Positions 51,678-60,795 of a stretch of DNA of 64,000 nucleotides are shown here, in pieces. This DNA is from Sediminibacillus terrae (lineage in GTDB: Bacteria > Bacillota > Bacilli > Bacillales > Amphibacillaceae). Position 1 is the stretch's first letter, and each line of letters begins with the position of its first letter. The stretch covers positions 434,001 through 498,000 of the forward strand of contig NZ_VZDQ01000021.1 of the NCBI RefSeq assembly GCF_009602435.1, written 5' to 3'. The translations under genes were made by a program, and so were the position numbers. Below the pieces are notes generated by a model. That model worked only from the letters and a program-made list of their open reading frames with translations, had not been told where the DNA came from and made no database searches.

Positions 51678-52187
51678 TTACGCCTCCCCTCTCGGTTTTG
51701 TAGGTCCAAGCAATAAGGTCCCATCTTCAATTTTATATTCGTAGTAATCCAAACCTTCCGGCGGCGGTGTATTGGGTACATTTTCACCGCTCTTGTAATA
51801 ACGGCCATCATGACACGGGCAATAAAACTGATCAGGATAATCGTCATTGCCAGCCCATGTAACCATACAGCCAAGGTGCTTACAAATCGGAGACAGTGCC
51901 ACTATATCACCATTTTCATCTTTGTAGACCCAGGCAGTTTTTGTTACGGTTGACTCATACCAGGCATCGACCTGATCAATTTCCCAGTCAACCCTTGTAG
52001 GTTCTTCCGTGATGTTTTCCACGTCTTCAACAGCTTTAAATTCGCCAGTACTAGAAGCCTGCAACGCAGGGTCGATAGCGAAACGCACCATCGGCGCAAG
52101 CATTCCGGCAGCCATAAACCCACCCACGCCTGTAAGCGTATAATTCAAGAACTGGCGACGGGACACTTGTTGTCTCTTTTCACTCAT
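51678..52187 (-). CDS. qcrA: menaquinol:cytochrome c reductase Rieske subunit QcrA
   Basis: Rieske iron-sulfur protein, 169 residues. An N-terminal RRQFLNYTLTGVGGFMAAGML segment (in blocks, about 10-30) is a twin-arginine-type membrane anchor, which links it to the Tat system of this window. The 2Fe-2S ligands are CKHLGC (about 108-113) and CPCHDGRYY (about 127-135). First gene of qcrABC, with GGGGGG upstream; a 245-base region separates it from ypiF and holds its promoter. Confidence 0.97.
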   Translation of the reverse strand: MSEKRQQVSRRQFLNYTLTGVGGFMAAGMLAPMVRFAIDPALQASSTGEFKAVEDVENITEEPTRVDWEIDQVDAWYESTVTKTAWVYKDENGDIVALSPICKHLGCMVTWAGNDDYPDQFYCPCHDGRYYKSGENVPNTPPPEGLDYYEYKIEDGTLLLGPTKPRGEA

Positions 52188-52432
52188 GGTTTACCCCCCT
52201 CTATGCTAAAATCCAACACATGATAATATCAAGTTTACTAGGACATATCCATGATAGCGCAATCTGTTTGTCCGGTCAATAAATTATGAGCAGGCGGACA
52301 AAGTTTCTATTAAGATGAGCTGATTGGCTATGTGCCGCAAATCGGTGATAGCCATTTCCTTTTGATGCAGGCTACTGCAACTTCCTACCGCATTTTGCTT
52401 TCTAGTTCACAATAGTCCGGTCATGAATTGAT

Positions 52433-52891
52433 TTACCAGTAGGTCTTAATCAGGTCGGTCAGCTGGGCGACCTGGTTTTTGATAATGGACTGCGTTTCTT
52501 TTGACTGTGTGTCTCCGGATTGGATGGCCGGCATCCATAACAAGTTCCCTTCCAAGTTCCGTTCCTGTTTCTTCCAATGAGGATCGAAACTGAAAAAGAA
52601 CACATGCTTGAACGACCTCTCGCCTGCTTTAGCCGCCCATTCATTCAACCGCGTTACTTCTGCTGACAGGTCCTCTGAAGCAAGATAATGATAAGCTGGC
52701 ATTAAAAAGATTCTTCCTTTAAATTGCTTTTCCATTTCTCTTACAAATATCATTCCTGTTTCCTGTTGGACCGCACTCTTTTCCATTTCCTTCTGATCTT
52801 TGAATGTAACTTGCATCAGCGGAATGAGTAATGTATCAATATACTCTTCTGCGGTAAAATACTGACCCAAGTCTTGTTTGTTCCATTGCAT
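52433..52891 (-). CDS. ypiF: YpiF (DUF2487)
   Basis: Soluble protein of 152 residues of the DUF2487/YpiF family, function unknown. MQWNKQDLGQYFTAEEYIDTLLIPL (in blocks) at the start and FFFSFDPHWKKQE (about 99-111) are characteristic. It lies between ypiB and qcrA, as in B. subtilis, but is separated from ypiB by a terminator and from qcrA by 245 bases of sequence without a gene. Confidence 0.88.
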   Translation of the reverse strand: MQWNKQDLGQYFTAEEYIDTLLIPLMQVTFKDQKEMEKSAVQQETGMIFVREMEKQFKGRIFLMPAYHYLASEDLSAEVTRLNEWAAKAGERSFKHVFFFSFDPHWKKQERNLEGNLLWMPAIQSGDTQSKETQSIIKNQVAQLTDLIKTYW

Positions 52892-52937
52892 GGCCTGTCA
52901 CCTTTCCTATTCTTTGTCACTTTACTAAAAATATCAT

Positions 52938-52979
52938 AAAAAAGAGCGAATTTCATCCAATAAAAATGAAATTCGCTCT
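52938..52979 (-). terminator. Rho-independent terminator of the aro supraoperon
   Basis: AGAGCGAATTTCAT (52943-52956) pairs with ATGAAATTCGCTCT (52966-52979) across 9 bases and on the minus strand a T-run follows. It lies 31 bases after the ypiB stop. Confidence 0.92.
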
Positions 52980-53010
52980 CTTGCTTCTGAAGACCATACT
53001 GAGTTTTCAG

Positions 53011-53577
53011 CTACTTCACCTGTACATATCTATCTTCCAGTTCCCTCAGTTCTTTGATCAACCGGTCAAAAGTTGCCTGGTCCCGGTTATCCAATGCCAA
53101 ATCAATACCTTCTTGCAATCTTTGTTTTTGGGTTTGATAAATGGATTTTTCCAACATGTCTTTCGCAACCCTACGGTCTTTCTTCGTAATAAAATAGTCA
53201 TCCGGGAGGTAAGGATTATCTTCCAAAACTGCCACATAAGAAGCTGATTGATTAGAATTTTTAAAATTGAGCTGAATATATACCGGGTCTTTTCGATTCA
53301 ACCGGATATCATGAAATGATTTTTCTGCATCCGTCGTGACAATATGGTTTTTATAAAAGCGAAATGGAGCTTCCTCTGAGCAGAAGGTAGAGATGACAAT
53401 TCCCCGCGGACAATATCTTGCTTCCCTGATAAAATGGACGCGTTCTAATAGGGTTTCATGGTTAATTAAATAGTTCAGAATCCAGACACTTTCTCTTCTT
53501 TTCAGTTGATAATTCCTTAAAAACCAACGTATAAATTCTTTTTTGTCCTTAATCGAAATTGGCGTGTTCAACGTCAT
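53011..53577 (-). CDS. ypiB: YpiB/ReoY (UPF0302, IDEAL domain)
   Basis: Protein of 188 residues. The N-terminal domain has KKEFIRWFLRNYQLKRRESVWILNYL (in blocks, about 12-37) and ARYCPRGIVIST; the C-terminal IDEAL-type motif includes IDLALDNRDQATFDRLIKEL (in blocks, about 160-178). The Listeria homologue ReoY is needed for ClpCP-dependent breakdown of MurA, linking cell-wall synthesis to the PASTA-kinase pathway, so a similar role is likely. It follows ypiA at 23 bases and ends the operon. Confidence 0.9.
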   Translation of the reverse strand: MTLNTPISIKDKKEFIRWFLRNYQLKRRESVWILNYLINHETLLERVHFIREARYCPRGIVISTFCSEEAPFRFYKNHIVTTDAEKSFHDIRLNRKDPVYIQLNFKNSNQSASYVAVLEDNPYLPDDYFITKKDRRVAKDMLEKSIYQTQKQRLQEGIDLALDNRDQATFDRLIKELRELEDRYVQVK

Positions 53578-53600
53578 TGCTCCCTCCTTCTTAAAGAGAG

Positions 53601-54863
53601 TTAAAAATCCTCCGTCTCGGTCAAACGGCTGAGATATTCCTCGATTTCTGTATCGCTTGGCTCCACCTTCAGATACTTGGCAAACACCTCTTTCGCTTCC
53701 TGCATCCTCCCTTCCTCTACAAGAAAATATCCATATTCTTTGAGGAAGTCTGAGTCTTCTGTAAAGTTATTATATGCAGTTTGATATTGAATTAATGCAT
53801 CCTGATAGGATTCTGTTTCCTGGTATGCCCGAGCAAGTTCCCAACGGTAATTGGCATCCTCTTCCCCGTTTTCCAAAAGTCCCGACAACAGCTCTACGAT
53901 CGCTTCGTAATCACTGTTCCCTTTGTAAGTTTCAATTAAAAACAGCACAGCTTCTTTGAATCCCGGATCCATTGCAACTGCCTTTTCGACAAGTTGATAG
54001 CTTTCTTCCTGATGCCCCAGTTTAAGTGCAAGAACACCGGCTAGATGATAAAGTTCCTTGTTGAACTCATCTGCTTTCAAGCCTTTCTTCGCAGTTTCAT
54101 ATGCTTCTTCTATCATCCCTTCGGACTCATATGTTTGTGCTAAATATAAATAAACAGATTGATAGTATGGATCATTTTTGACCACCTGTTCCCAGACATT
54201 GATGGCGATGTCCGGCCTTTGTGCCCGGTATGCAGTAAACCCGTATTTAAATAAGTTGTCAGGATTTTCATTTTCCATCTCCTGATAATGCTCGATCGCC
54301 TTTTCGAACTCTCCTGTAGCGGCATATGCCTCTGCCAGCCTTGCTGCAATTTCGATATCACCGATCACCGGTTGTACTTCCGCCACTTTTTCATAGTAAG
54401 GAATCGACTTCTGGTATTCACCAGTAGAAAAAGCCAATTCTCCCAACGCAAAGTCGATTACCGGCTCTGTAGGATCAAAGTTTTTCGCTTCCAGCAGTTT
54501 CTGTTCGGATACCTCGAACAGCCCTTGTGCCTGGTATAGATCTGCCAATTGAACGAGCGCTTCCATGTATTCTTCGTCTTCAGGAGAAAAACGGTTCAAG
54601 ACATCGATTGCCTCTTCATCCTCATCAAGATCGATATGGATTTCCGCCAGCATGATTTTCAATTCTGCTTCCTTAGGGTATTGGTCGGAAAGGGCTTGAA
54701 AAATAAACTTTGCTTCCTCCAGCATCCCCCATTGCATATAAAGTTCGCCGATTGTGTATTTTTCTTCTTCATTTGCCACAGGGAGATAGGTTTCCAGTCT
54801 ATCGATCGCTTCCTCTGTTTTATTTTGCTCCATCAATTTTATCGCTTCATGAATTTCCTGCAT
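53601..54863 (-). CDS. ypiA: tetratricopeptide repeat protein YpiA
   Basis: Cytoplasmic protein of 420 residues made almost entirely of about 11-12 tetratricopeptide repeats, with repeated A-x(6)-G-x-Y-x(3)-I-x(2)-Y patterns, for example GEYQKSIPYYEKV and GEFEKAIEHYQEM. It acts as a protein-interaction scaffold and matches YpiA of B. subtilis (about 423 residues), adjacent to ypiB. ATG 54863 is chosen, 9 bases after AAAGGA; the longer frame to 54905 lacks a signal and would overlap the preceding gene. Confidence 0.9.
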   Translation of the reverse strand: MQEIHEAIKLMEQNKTEEAIDRLETYLPVANEEEKYTIGELYMQWGMLEEAKFIFQALSDQYPKEAELKIMLAEIHIDLDEDEEAIDVLNRFSPEDEEYMEALVQLADLYQAQGLFEVSEQKLLEAKNFDPTEPVIDFALGELAFSTGEYQKSIPYYEKVAEVQPVIGDIEIAARLAEAYAATGEFEKAIEHYQEMENENPDNLFKYGFTAYRAQRPDIAINVWEQVVKNDPYYQSVYLYLAQTYESEGMIEEAYETAKKGLKADEFNKELYHLAGVLALKLGHQEESYQLVEKAVAMDPGFKEAVLFLIETYKGNSDYEAIVELLSGLLENGEEDANYRWELARAYQETESYQDALIQYQTAYNNFTEDSDFLKEYGYFLVEEGRMQEAKEVFAKYLKVEPSDTEIEEYLSRLTETEDF

Positions 54864-54897
54864 GCTAGGACATCCTTTCTCATTACCGCACAACGCT

Positions 54898-55773
54898 TTA
54901 TACAAAGTGACCAGGTATGGACACTTTCTTATACATGCCGTTACCTTTCCGGCATTTAACGATATGGTTTACTTTGATTACTTTTCCTTTGGCGACTGTA
55001 ACCTCGGGAATAGCTTTATGATATCTGAAATTGTGCGGTTCATCAATGGATTGGTTTTCTTGGAAGAGGAACAAATTGTAGTCAGCACTGGCATGCGGTA
55101 TTAATTCGCCTTTATATGGAGAAATTCCTGTCTTTCTTAACAGTTTTTTTGACAAGGGCAGTTCTAACTCTGATGGTTCGACGAGGGTAAGATCAAGTTC
55201 AGAAGCAATGTTCGTCAGGTCCAAGGTTTGTTGCCTGTTGGCCCGTTTGGAGGAAGAAAGCATGATGAGCGGTATTTTTGTGAGACTTTGAGCCTGATGA
55301 ATCCATTCCCATTTTATCTCTTGTCCATTCTTGACAGAAGTCTGTTCAACAAGGATGAACGGGACTTTCTGCCTTCCGAAAAAACGAACCATTTCCGGAT
55401 GTACTTGCGACAAAGGGATCCTTGGGACAATCATATAATCAATCGGAGACTCTGCCAGCTTCTTCCGGAAAGAGATGAAATTTCTTTTATAATCGCTATG
55501 AGTGAGGATCGGCAGTTGACAGAGCAGCAAAGTACATCCTCGATAGATAAACTTTTTTAAATTCGTCCCCAAGGATGCCTGTTGATAAAAAGGCTCTTCT
55601 ATATCTAAGTACACCTTTCCAGGACCTACCCAAAATTGTCTGGTATTCATTTCCCTTGCCGATGTATTGCCATTGATTCGGCGGATGAATCTATCATTTT
55701 CTATCATCATGCTTTTTGACTGCCACCCATCTTCGTCATAGACATGTTCATTATAAAAATAGTAAGCCCCCAT
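54898..55773 (-). CDS. amidohydrolase-like protein without metal motif
   Basis: Protein of 291 residues that I do not recognise as a named family. Its N-terminus (YNEHVYDEDGWQSKSMMIENDRFIRRI then FWVGPGKVYLDI, in blocks) and C-terminus (ADYNLF...IPEVTVAKGKVIKVN) follow the outline of the composite domain of amidohydrolases (family: 'vlIedGrI ... vvPGlIDxHxH'), but the HxH motif is replaced by YLDIEEPF. The start ATG 55773 follows GGAGGTG; the frame opens further upstream without a signal. It stands in the aro operon between aroA and ypiA, where B. subtilis has no such gene. Probably not a metal-dependent hydrolase. Confidence 0.5.
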   Translation of the reverse strand: MGAYYFYNEHVYDEDGWQSKSMMIENDRFIRRINGNTSAREMNTRQFWVGPGKVYLDIEEPFYQQASLGTNLKKFIYRGCTLLLCQLPILTHSDYKRNFISFRKKLAESPIDYMIVPRIPLSQVHPEMVRFFGRQKVPFILVEQTSVKNGQEIKWEWIHQAQSLTKIPLIMLSSSKRANRQQTLDLTNIASELDLTLVEPSELELPLSKKLLRKTGISPYKGELIPHASADYNLFLFQENQSIDEPHNFRYHKAIPEVTVAKGKVIKVNHIVKCRKGNGMYKKVSIPGHFV

Positions 55774-55824
55774 GTTTGTACACCTCCAACAGGATTTATA
55801 CACACTATGAGGGCAATTGGACAA

Positions 55825-57123
55825 CTATGAATGATCTTTTGTAACTTTTTCTAGGTGATCAAAAAAAGCGGGATAGGAGATATTGATACAGTCGGGGTCG
55901 TTCAACGTTACTGCCCCTTTTGTCACAAGTGAAGCTATTCCGGCCATCATTCCGATACGGTGGTCTCCATATGAATCGACCGTTCCGCCGTGCAGGGGCG
56001 TACTCCCTTTAATGATCAATCCGTCTTCTGTAGCATCCACTTTCGCTCCCAATTCCTGCAGTGTTTTGGCAACAGCTGCAATTCTGTCCGTTTCTTTATA
56101 GCGCAATTCTTCTGCATCACGAATATGTGTTTCCCCTTCTGCCTGAGTAGCCAGCAAAGCCACGATCGGCAACTCATCAATCAAACGCGGTATTAATTCT
56201 CCGGAAATGACAGTACCACGGAGCGGGGCATACTCGATTCGTATATCACCCAATGCCTCCCCGCCGTTCACTTTTTCATCCAGAATAGTAAGTTTCGTCC
56301 CCATTTTCGAAAGGACATCCAGTATCCCGGTTCTCGTCGGATTAAGGCCGACCCGTTTGAGAAGGAGAGAACTTCCAGGCACCATGGCTGCCGCCACGGC
56401 AAAGAAAGCAGCAGATGAAATGTCACCGGGTACTTCCACGTTTGTACCTGTCAGCTTCTGTCCCCCGTCGATCGATATCCGTTCCCCATCGATGTCGAGT
56501 GTGGCACCGAACCCGCGCAGCATGGTTTCGGTATGGTTTCTGGTTTCGGTTTTTTCCGTAACAGTGGTTCTGCCATCCGCCAACAAACCGGCCAACAAGA
56601 CACAGGATTTCACCTGGGCACTTTTTACAGGCGGTTCATAATCTATAGAATGAAGCTTTCCACCTCTTACTGCCAAGGGGAGCAATCTTCCGCCTGATCT
56701 CCCATCGATTTCTGTTCCCATTTGTTTTAAGGGGACCGTCACACGATCCATCGGGCGCCGAGACAATGAATCATCTCCATATAAAACAAAATGATGAGGC
56801 AACCCGGCCAGAACTCCCAACAATAGGCGGGCAGTTGTTCCCGAGTTCCCCAGGTTGATAGGCTGGGAAGGCTCTTTAAGAGCACTTTTCCCCTTTCCAT
56901 ATACAGTGATTTTCCCCTCTTCCACCTCAATGTGTACACCCATCGCACGAAAAGCATCAATAGTCCTGAAACAATCTTCTCCACGCAAGAAGTTTGTAAT
57001 TTCTGTAACCCCTTCTGCTAGTGCACCGAAAATCACAGCACGATGAGAGATCGATTTATCTCCTGGAACTGCCAATTCTCCAGACAGTGGAGCATTGGCA
57101 GAATGGAAAGTTCGCTGAGCCAT
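55825..57123 (-). CDS. aroA: 3-phosphoshikimate 1-carboxyvinyltransferase (EPSP synthase)
   Basis: Sixth step of the shikimate pathway, joining PEP and shikimate 3-phosphate. 432 residues. GDKSISHRAVIFGALAEG (about 20-37; Lys and Ser bind substrate), LGNSGTTARLLLG (about 91-103; the PEP loop GNSGTT), RRPMDRV and the C-terminal YGDHRIGM are family motifs. The GNSGTT loop has Gly-Asn-Ser-Gly-Thr-Thr, a class with some Gram-positive features. Follows tyrA at 14 bases in the aro supraoperon (named aroE in B. subtilis). Confidence 0.96.
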   Translation of the reverse strand: MAQRTFHSANAPLSGELAVPGDKSISHRAVIFGALAEGVTEITNFLRGEDCFRTIDAFRAMGVHIEVEEGKITVYGKGKSALKEPSQPINLGNSGTTARLLLGVLAGLPHHFVLYGDDSLSRRPMDRVTVPLKQMGTEIDGRSGGRLLPLAVRGGKLHSIDYEPPVKSAQVKSCVLLAGLLADGRTTVTEKTETRNHTETMLRGFGATLDIDGERISIDGGQKLTGTNVEVPGDISSAAFFAVAAAMVPGSSLLLKRVGLNPTRTGILDVLSKMGTKLTILDEKVNGGEALGDIRIEYAPLRGTVISGELIPRLIDELPIVALLATQAEGETHIRDAEELRYKETDRIAAVAKTLQELGAKVDATEDGLIIKGSTPLHGGTVDSYGDHRIGMMAGIASLVTKGAVTLNDPDCINISYPAFFDHLEKVTKDHS

Positions 57124-57137
57124 TTTCTCTTCTCCTT

Positions 57138-58238
57138 TTACTCTTGTATGGTGGTTTCGTATCCTTTTCCTGTTAAAATCCGATCACTGTCTTGCTGAGA
57201 TATTTTATCAGGGAAACTTAAGCGGAGAACGCCTGTTATTCCTTCACGAATCTCCAGTATTTCGATATTGTTTATACTGATTTGACTGGAGGCCAAAAGT
57301 TGTACTACCTTAAGCAAGGCTCCCGGTTGGTCGCGAATATCGACATAAAGATCGTAAAAGGCCGGAATCGCCCCTTTTTTCTTTGGTGCCAGTCCATCCC
57401 GGTACTCCTTTGCCTGTTCTAAATAATCATACATCATTTTCCGATCCCCGTTCTCGAGCAGTTCCTTCAACGAGCTCATTTCAGAAATCCAATCCTCCAG
57501 CAAACCGGCCATACCCTGACGATTGTGAAAAAAGATGTCCTGCCACATTTCGGGATTGCTGGACGCAATCCGAGTGATATCCCGGAAACCGCCGGCAGCA
57601 AGTTTTGGTATATACGGATGCGTTTCCTGCCAGTTCTTGGCCTGATGGACAAGCGAAGATGCAATCAAGTGAGGAAAATGCGAGATAACACTGGTCATTT
57701 CATCGTGTTCTACCGGATCCAATGTCATGAACTTGCTTTTTGTTCCCATCAGCAAGCCTTTCAGTTCTTCCACCTCGTCATCTGTACAGTTATACATTGG
57801 CGACAAGACATAAATGGCATTTTCAAACAGATGGACTCTGGCAGCTTCAATCCCTTTCTTATGCGAACCGGCCATCGGGTGACCGCCAATGAATCGGATA
57901 AACGGTGAAGTCAGCGATTGGGCCGCTTCCATAATCGGTCGTTTGACAGAAGAAACATCGGATACAATCACTTCTTTATCCAGCGAAATAGTGTCTAGCC
58001 GCTGAATAAGCCGGATGGTCGTCGATACGGGAGCCGCCAGGATGATATAATCCGCCATGCGGGCTGCCTTTGCAAAATCCTCCTGTCCTTCCTCTATAAT
58101 CCCATTCAGCAGGCAATACTCTAGTACGGAAGAATCGATGTCATAGCCAATTATACGGTGTTTGCCTGATTGTTTGATTGATAGTGCGATAGAACCGCCG
58201 ATCAATCCAAGACCGGCGACCAAGACCGTTTTATTCAC
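57138..58238 (-). CDS. tyrA: prephenate dehydrogenase with ACT domain
   Basis: Converts prephenate to 4-hydroxyphenylpyruvate with NAD in tyrosine synthesis. 366 residues. The Rossmann motif GLGLIGGSIA (about 9-18) is followed by FIGGHPMAGSHKKG (about 117-130), the catalytic His region and SHFPHLIAS (about 192-200); a C-terminal ACT domain (about 295-365), with DIRDQPGALLKVVQLLA, provides feedback control by an amino acid, probably tyrosine. Its ATG overlaps the hisC stop by 4 bases. Confidence 0.95.
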   Translation of the reverse strand: MNKTVLVAGLGLIGGSIALSIKQSGKHRIIGYDIDSSVLEYCLLNGIIEEGQEDFAKAARMADYIILAAPVSTTIRLIQRLDTISLDKEVIVSDVSSVKRPIMEAAQSLTSPFIRFIGGHPMAGSHKKGIEAARVHLFENAIYVLSPMYNCTDDEVEELKGLLMGTKSKFMTLDPVEHDEMTSVISHFPHLIASSLVHQAKNWQETHPYIPKLAAGGFRDITRIASSNPEMWQDIFFHNRQGMAGLLEDWISEMSSLKELLENGDRKMMYDYLEQAKEYRDGLAPKKKGAIPAFYDLYVDIRDQPGALLKVVQLLASSQISINNIEILEIREGITGVLRLSFPDKISQQDSDRILTGKGYETTIQE

Positions 58239-59341
58239 TGTTTCTTCCCTTCCTTTAAAGAGGTCAAATATTCACTTATATGCGTCTCAAGTTCTATCAT
58301 ATCTTCCCGATCGCCGATGGTGACACGGATTCCTTTTGGATGGCCCAGAGCATCTCCTGAACGGACGATGAATCCTTTACTGAGTAAATGTTCAAACATT
58401 TCATCGCCGCTTACAGGCAACTTGACAAAAAGAAAATTCGTCTGTGAATCATAGTAATCCAGCCCTTCTTGATCACAGAAAGCCATAAATTGTTGCTTGT
58501 TTTCAATGTTTTTTTCTACAGATTCCTGCAAGAACCGCTCGTCCTCCAACGCAATCAGAGCTGCTTTTTGAGCGGTGGATGTAGTATTGAAAGGACCACG
58601 GGTAATATTGAGCAGTGTGGCGATCTCCTTGCTTGCAATTCCATATCCGATACGTAATCCGGCCAGCCCGAATGCCTTGGAAAAAGTTCTCAGCACAATC
58701 AGATTTGCGTACGTTTCCAGCTCGGTGACCGTATCTGGAGCATCGTCTGTTTCGATATATTCATAGTAGGCTTCATCCACTACGACCAGTACATGGTCTG
58801 GACAATTCTCCATTATATAACGGAAACCTTCCTTATTAATCAAAGAACCAGTCGGGTTATTCGGAGAACAAAGCCACAATATTTTGGTCTCGTCATCGAT
58901 TTGGTTCAGCATTTCCTTAAGGTCATGATATCCATCTACTAAAGGCACCTCCCGGACTACAGCACCTTCAATCAATGCATTGTGTTTATATTGCGGGAAT
59001 GTCGGATGAGCCATCACTGTATTTGTTCCTTCATCCAGATAGGTCCGGCTGATGATTTCCACTATTTCATCAGAGCCGCATCCAAAAATCAGCTGTTCAC
59101 CATCAATTCCGAGCCTCTCGGCCAGTCTTGCACGGAGAACGGTGGAGTAACCATCAGGATATATTTCCAGACTTTTGATCAGTTCAGGCAAGGCCTGTTC
59201 AACATTTGGTGAATAGCCAAATGGATTTTCATTGGAAGCAAGCTTGATTATTTTCTCGAGTCCGTATTCCGCCTTCACATCTTCTATTTGTTTACCTGGT
59301 TTGTAGGGCGCCATCCCTTTGAATACTTTTTTCGCTAACAT
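58235..59341 (-). CDS. hisC: histidinol-phosphate aminotransferase
   Basis: PLP aminotransferase of 368 residues. In Bacillus this enzyme serves both histidine and aromatic (phenylalanine and tyrosine) synthesis, which explains its place in the aro operon. IIKLASNENPFGYSP (about 32-46), WLCSPNNPTGSL (about 153-164), VVDEAYYEY and the PLP lysine in RTFSKAFGLAGLRIGYG (about 219-235) are clear. It directly follows aroH; the trp genes found here in B. subtilis are absent. Confidence 0.95.
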   Translation of the reverse strand: MLAKKVFKGMAPYKPGKQIEDVKAEYGLEKIIKLASNENPFGYSPNVEQALPELIKSLEIYPDGYSTVLRARLAERLGIDGEQLIFGCGSDEIVEIISRTYLDEGTNTVMAHPTFPQYKHNALIEGAVVREVPLVDGYHDLKEMLNQIDDETKILWLCSPNNPTGSLINKEGFRYIMENCPDHVLVVVDEAYYEYIETDDAPDTVTELETYANLIVLRTFSKAFGLAGLRIGYGIASKEIATLLNITRGPFNTTSTAQKAALIALEDERFLQESVEKNIENKQQFMAFCDQEGLDYYDSQTNFLFVKLPVSGDEMFEHLLSKGFIVRSGDALGHPKGIRVTIGDREDMIELETHISEYLTSLKEGKKQ

Positions 59342-59356
59342 TACTCCGTCTCCTCT

Positions 59357-59719
59357 CTAACGCAACAAATCCGGTCTAAGCTGGACCGCCTGGTTATGAT
59401 AGATATGCTGAACTTCTTCCTGTCGCGCATGACTGTTAACAGTCATCATAACACGAATACATTTTGGAAGACTATTTGGAACCTCTATTTCTTTCATACA
59501 CATGACAGGTACATACTTCCATCCACTTATCTCACGAAGGGCCTTGGCGGGAAAACCAGCATTGATGTCTGCTGTAGCAGATATCAGGACGGTTGCAATC
59601 TCGCCCGGTGATATCTTATTGGTCTCCGCCATCTCCATGACCAGTTCCTTTGTGGCAGCGACGATTTCCTGCGCATCATTTTCCGATACAGTCGTAGCTC
59701 CTCTGATTCCTCTAATCAA
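59357..59719 (-). CDS. aroH: chorismate mutase AroH
   Basis: Rearranges chorismate to prephenate, first step toward phenylalanine and tyrosine. 120 residues, trimeric AroH class. MIRGIRGATTVSEND at the start (Arg7), ATADINAGFPAKALRE (about 49-64) and the active-site block PKCIRVMMTVN (about 85-95, Arg90) match B. subtilis AroH. Its start overlaps the aroB stop by 4 bases. Confidence 0.96.
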   Translation of the reverse strand: MIRGIRGATTVSENDAQEIVAATKELVMEMAETNKISPGEIATVLISATADINAGFPAKALREISGWKYVPVMCMKEIEVPNSLPKCIRVMMTVNSHARQEEVQHIYHNQAVQLRPDLLR

Positions 59720-60795
59720 TTCGTCACCAACTCTCTGAAAAAGTCACTTGCAATCTTGAGCAGTAATTCATCATCTACTTCCTGTACGTCAAGATGACCT
59801 ATTTTTTTTAACAATACCATTTGTATCCGTTGGTTTCTTGATTTTTTGTCTATCTTCATTCGTTCAATCAATTTTACAATGTCTAATCCGGAAAACTCCA
59901 TCGGATAGTTGTTTTTCTTCAGCCAATCATACAGCTTGTTTATCGGCAATGATACTCCGTAAACAAGCTCACTCACTTTCATGGCAAACAGCATTCCGAC
60001 AGCAACAGCTTCTCCATGGGTGATGCGGCCATATCCCAATTCTGCTTCCAATGCATGGCCGAGTGTATGGCCAAAATTCAAGTATTGCCTGATCCCGTTT
60101 TCCTTTTCGTCTTTTTCGACAATTTTAGCTTTTACTTTTATTCCTTTAACCAGATGCTCCATCAAAATGGAACTGGAAAGCTTATGAATTCCTCCATGCG
60201 CCAGGACACTCTCAAAATAATCTATATCGCTAATCAGTCCATGCTTGACAACTTCTGCATAACCGGAACGGATTTCCTGTTCAGGAAGAGTATAGAGCGT
60301 TTCTACATCATAAATCACTGCCTGAGGTGGATAAAAGCTGCCGATCAAATTCTTCCCTTCCGGGTGGTTGATGGCTACCTTCCCACCCACACTGCTGTCA
60401 TGCGCCAGAATGGTCGTCGGTACCTGTACATAATCAATCCCTCTCATATAAGTAGCAGCAACGAAACCAGCCAAGTCTCCAACAACACCACCGCCAAGCG
60501 CTACGATTAAAGAATGGCGGTCAAGCTGACGCTGAACGCAGTCGGTTATCAAATCGAAATAAACTTCTTTGCTTTTTGATGCTTCTCCAGCTGGGACAAT
60601 CGAAGTAAAAACTCTTTGTTCCGCTGCAAAAGCCTCTCTTACATCCTCCAAGTAAAGATCGGCGACAGAGCTATCCGTCACAATCATGATGGTCCGGTAT
60701 TCTTTCGGGAGAAAGGAAGGAAGCTCATGCCTGATTTTCTCTCCAATGTGCACATCATATTGATTGGTGTTTGTTTCAATGGTGAATGAATTCAT
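59716..60795 (-). CDS. aroB: 3-dehydroquinate synthase
   Basis: Second step of the shikimate pathway, NAD- and zinc-dependent cyclisation of DAHP. 359 residues. VALGGGVVGDLAGFVAATYMRG (in blocks, about 93-114) is the NAD-binding segment, NHPEGKNLIGSFYPP the phosphate site, and LNFGHTLGHALEAE (about 240-253) supplies zinc-binding His. It ends 4 bases into aroH and abuts aroC, so the three are translationally coupled. Confidence 0.96.
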   Translation of the reverse strand: MNSFTIETNTNQYDVHIGEKIRHELPSFLPKEYRTIMIVTDSSVADLYLEDVREAFAAEQRVFTSIVPAGEASKSKEVYFDLITDCVQRQLDRHSLIVALGGGVVGDLAGFVAATYMRGIDYVQVPTTILAHDSSVGGKVAINHPEGKNLIGSFYPPQAVIYDVETLYTLPEQEIRSGYAEVVKHGLISDIDYFESVLAHGGIHKLSSSILMEHLVKGIKVKAKIVEKDEKENGIRQYLNFGHTLGHALEAELGYGRITHGEAVAVGMLFAMKVSELVYGVSLPINKLYDWLKKNNYPMEFSGLDIVKLIERMKIDKKSRNQRIQMVLLKKIGHLDVQEVDDELLLKIASDFFRELVTN

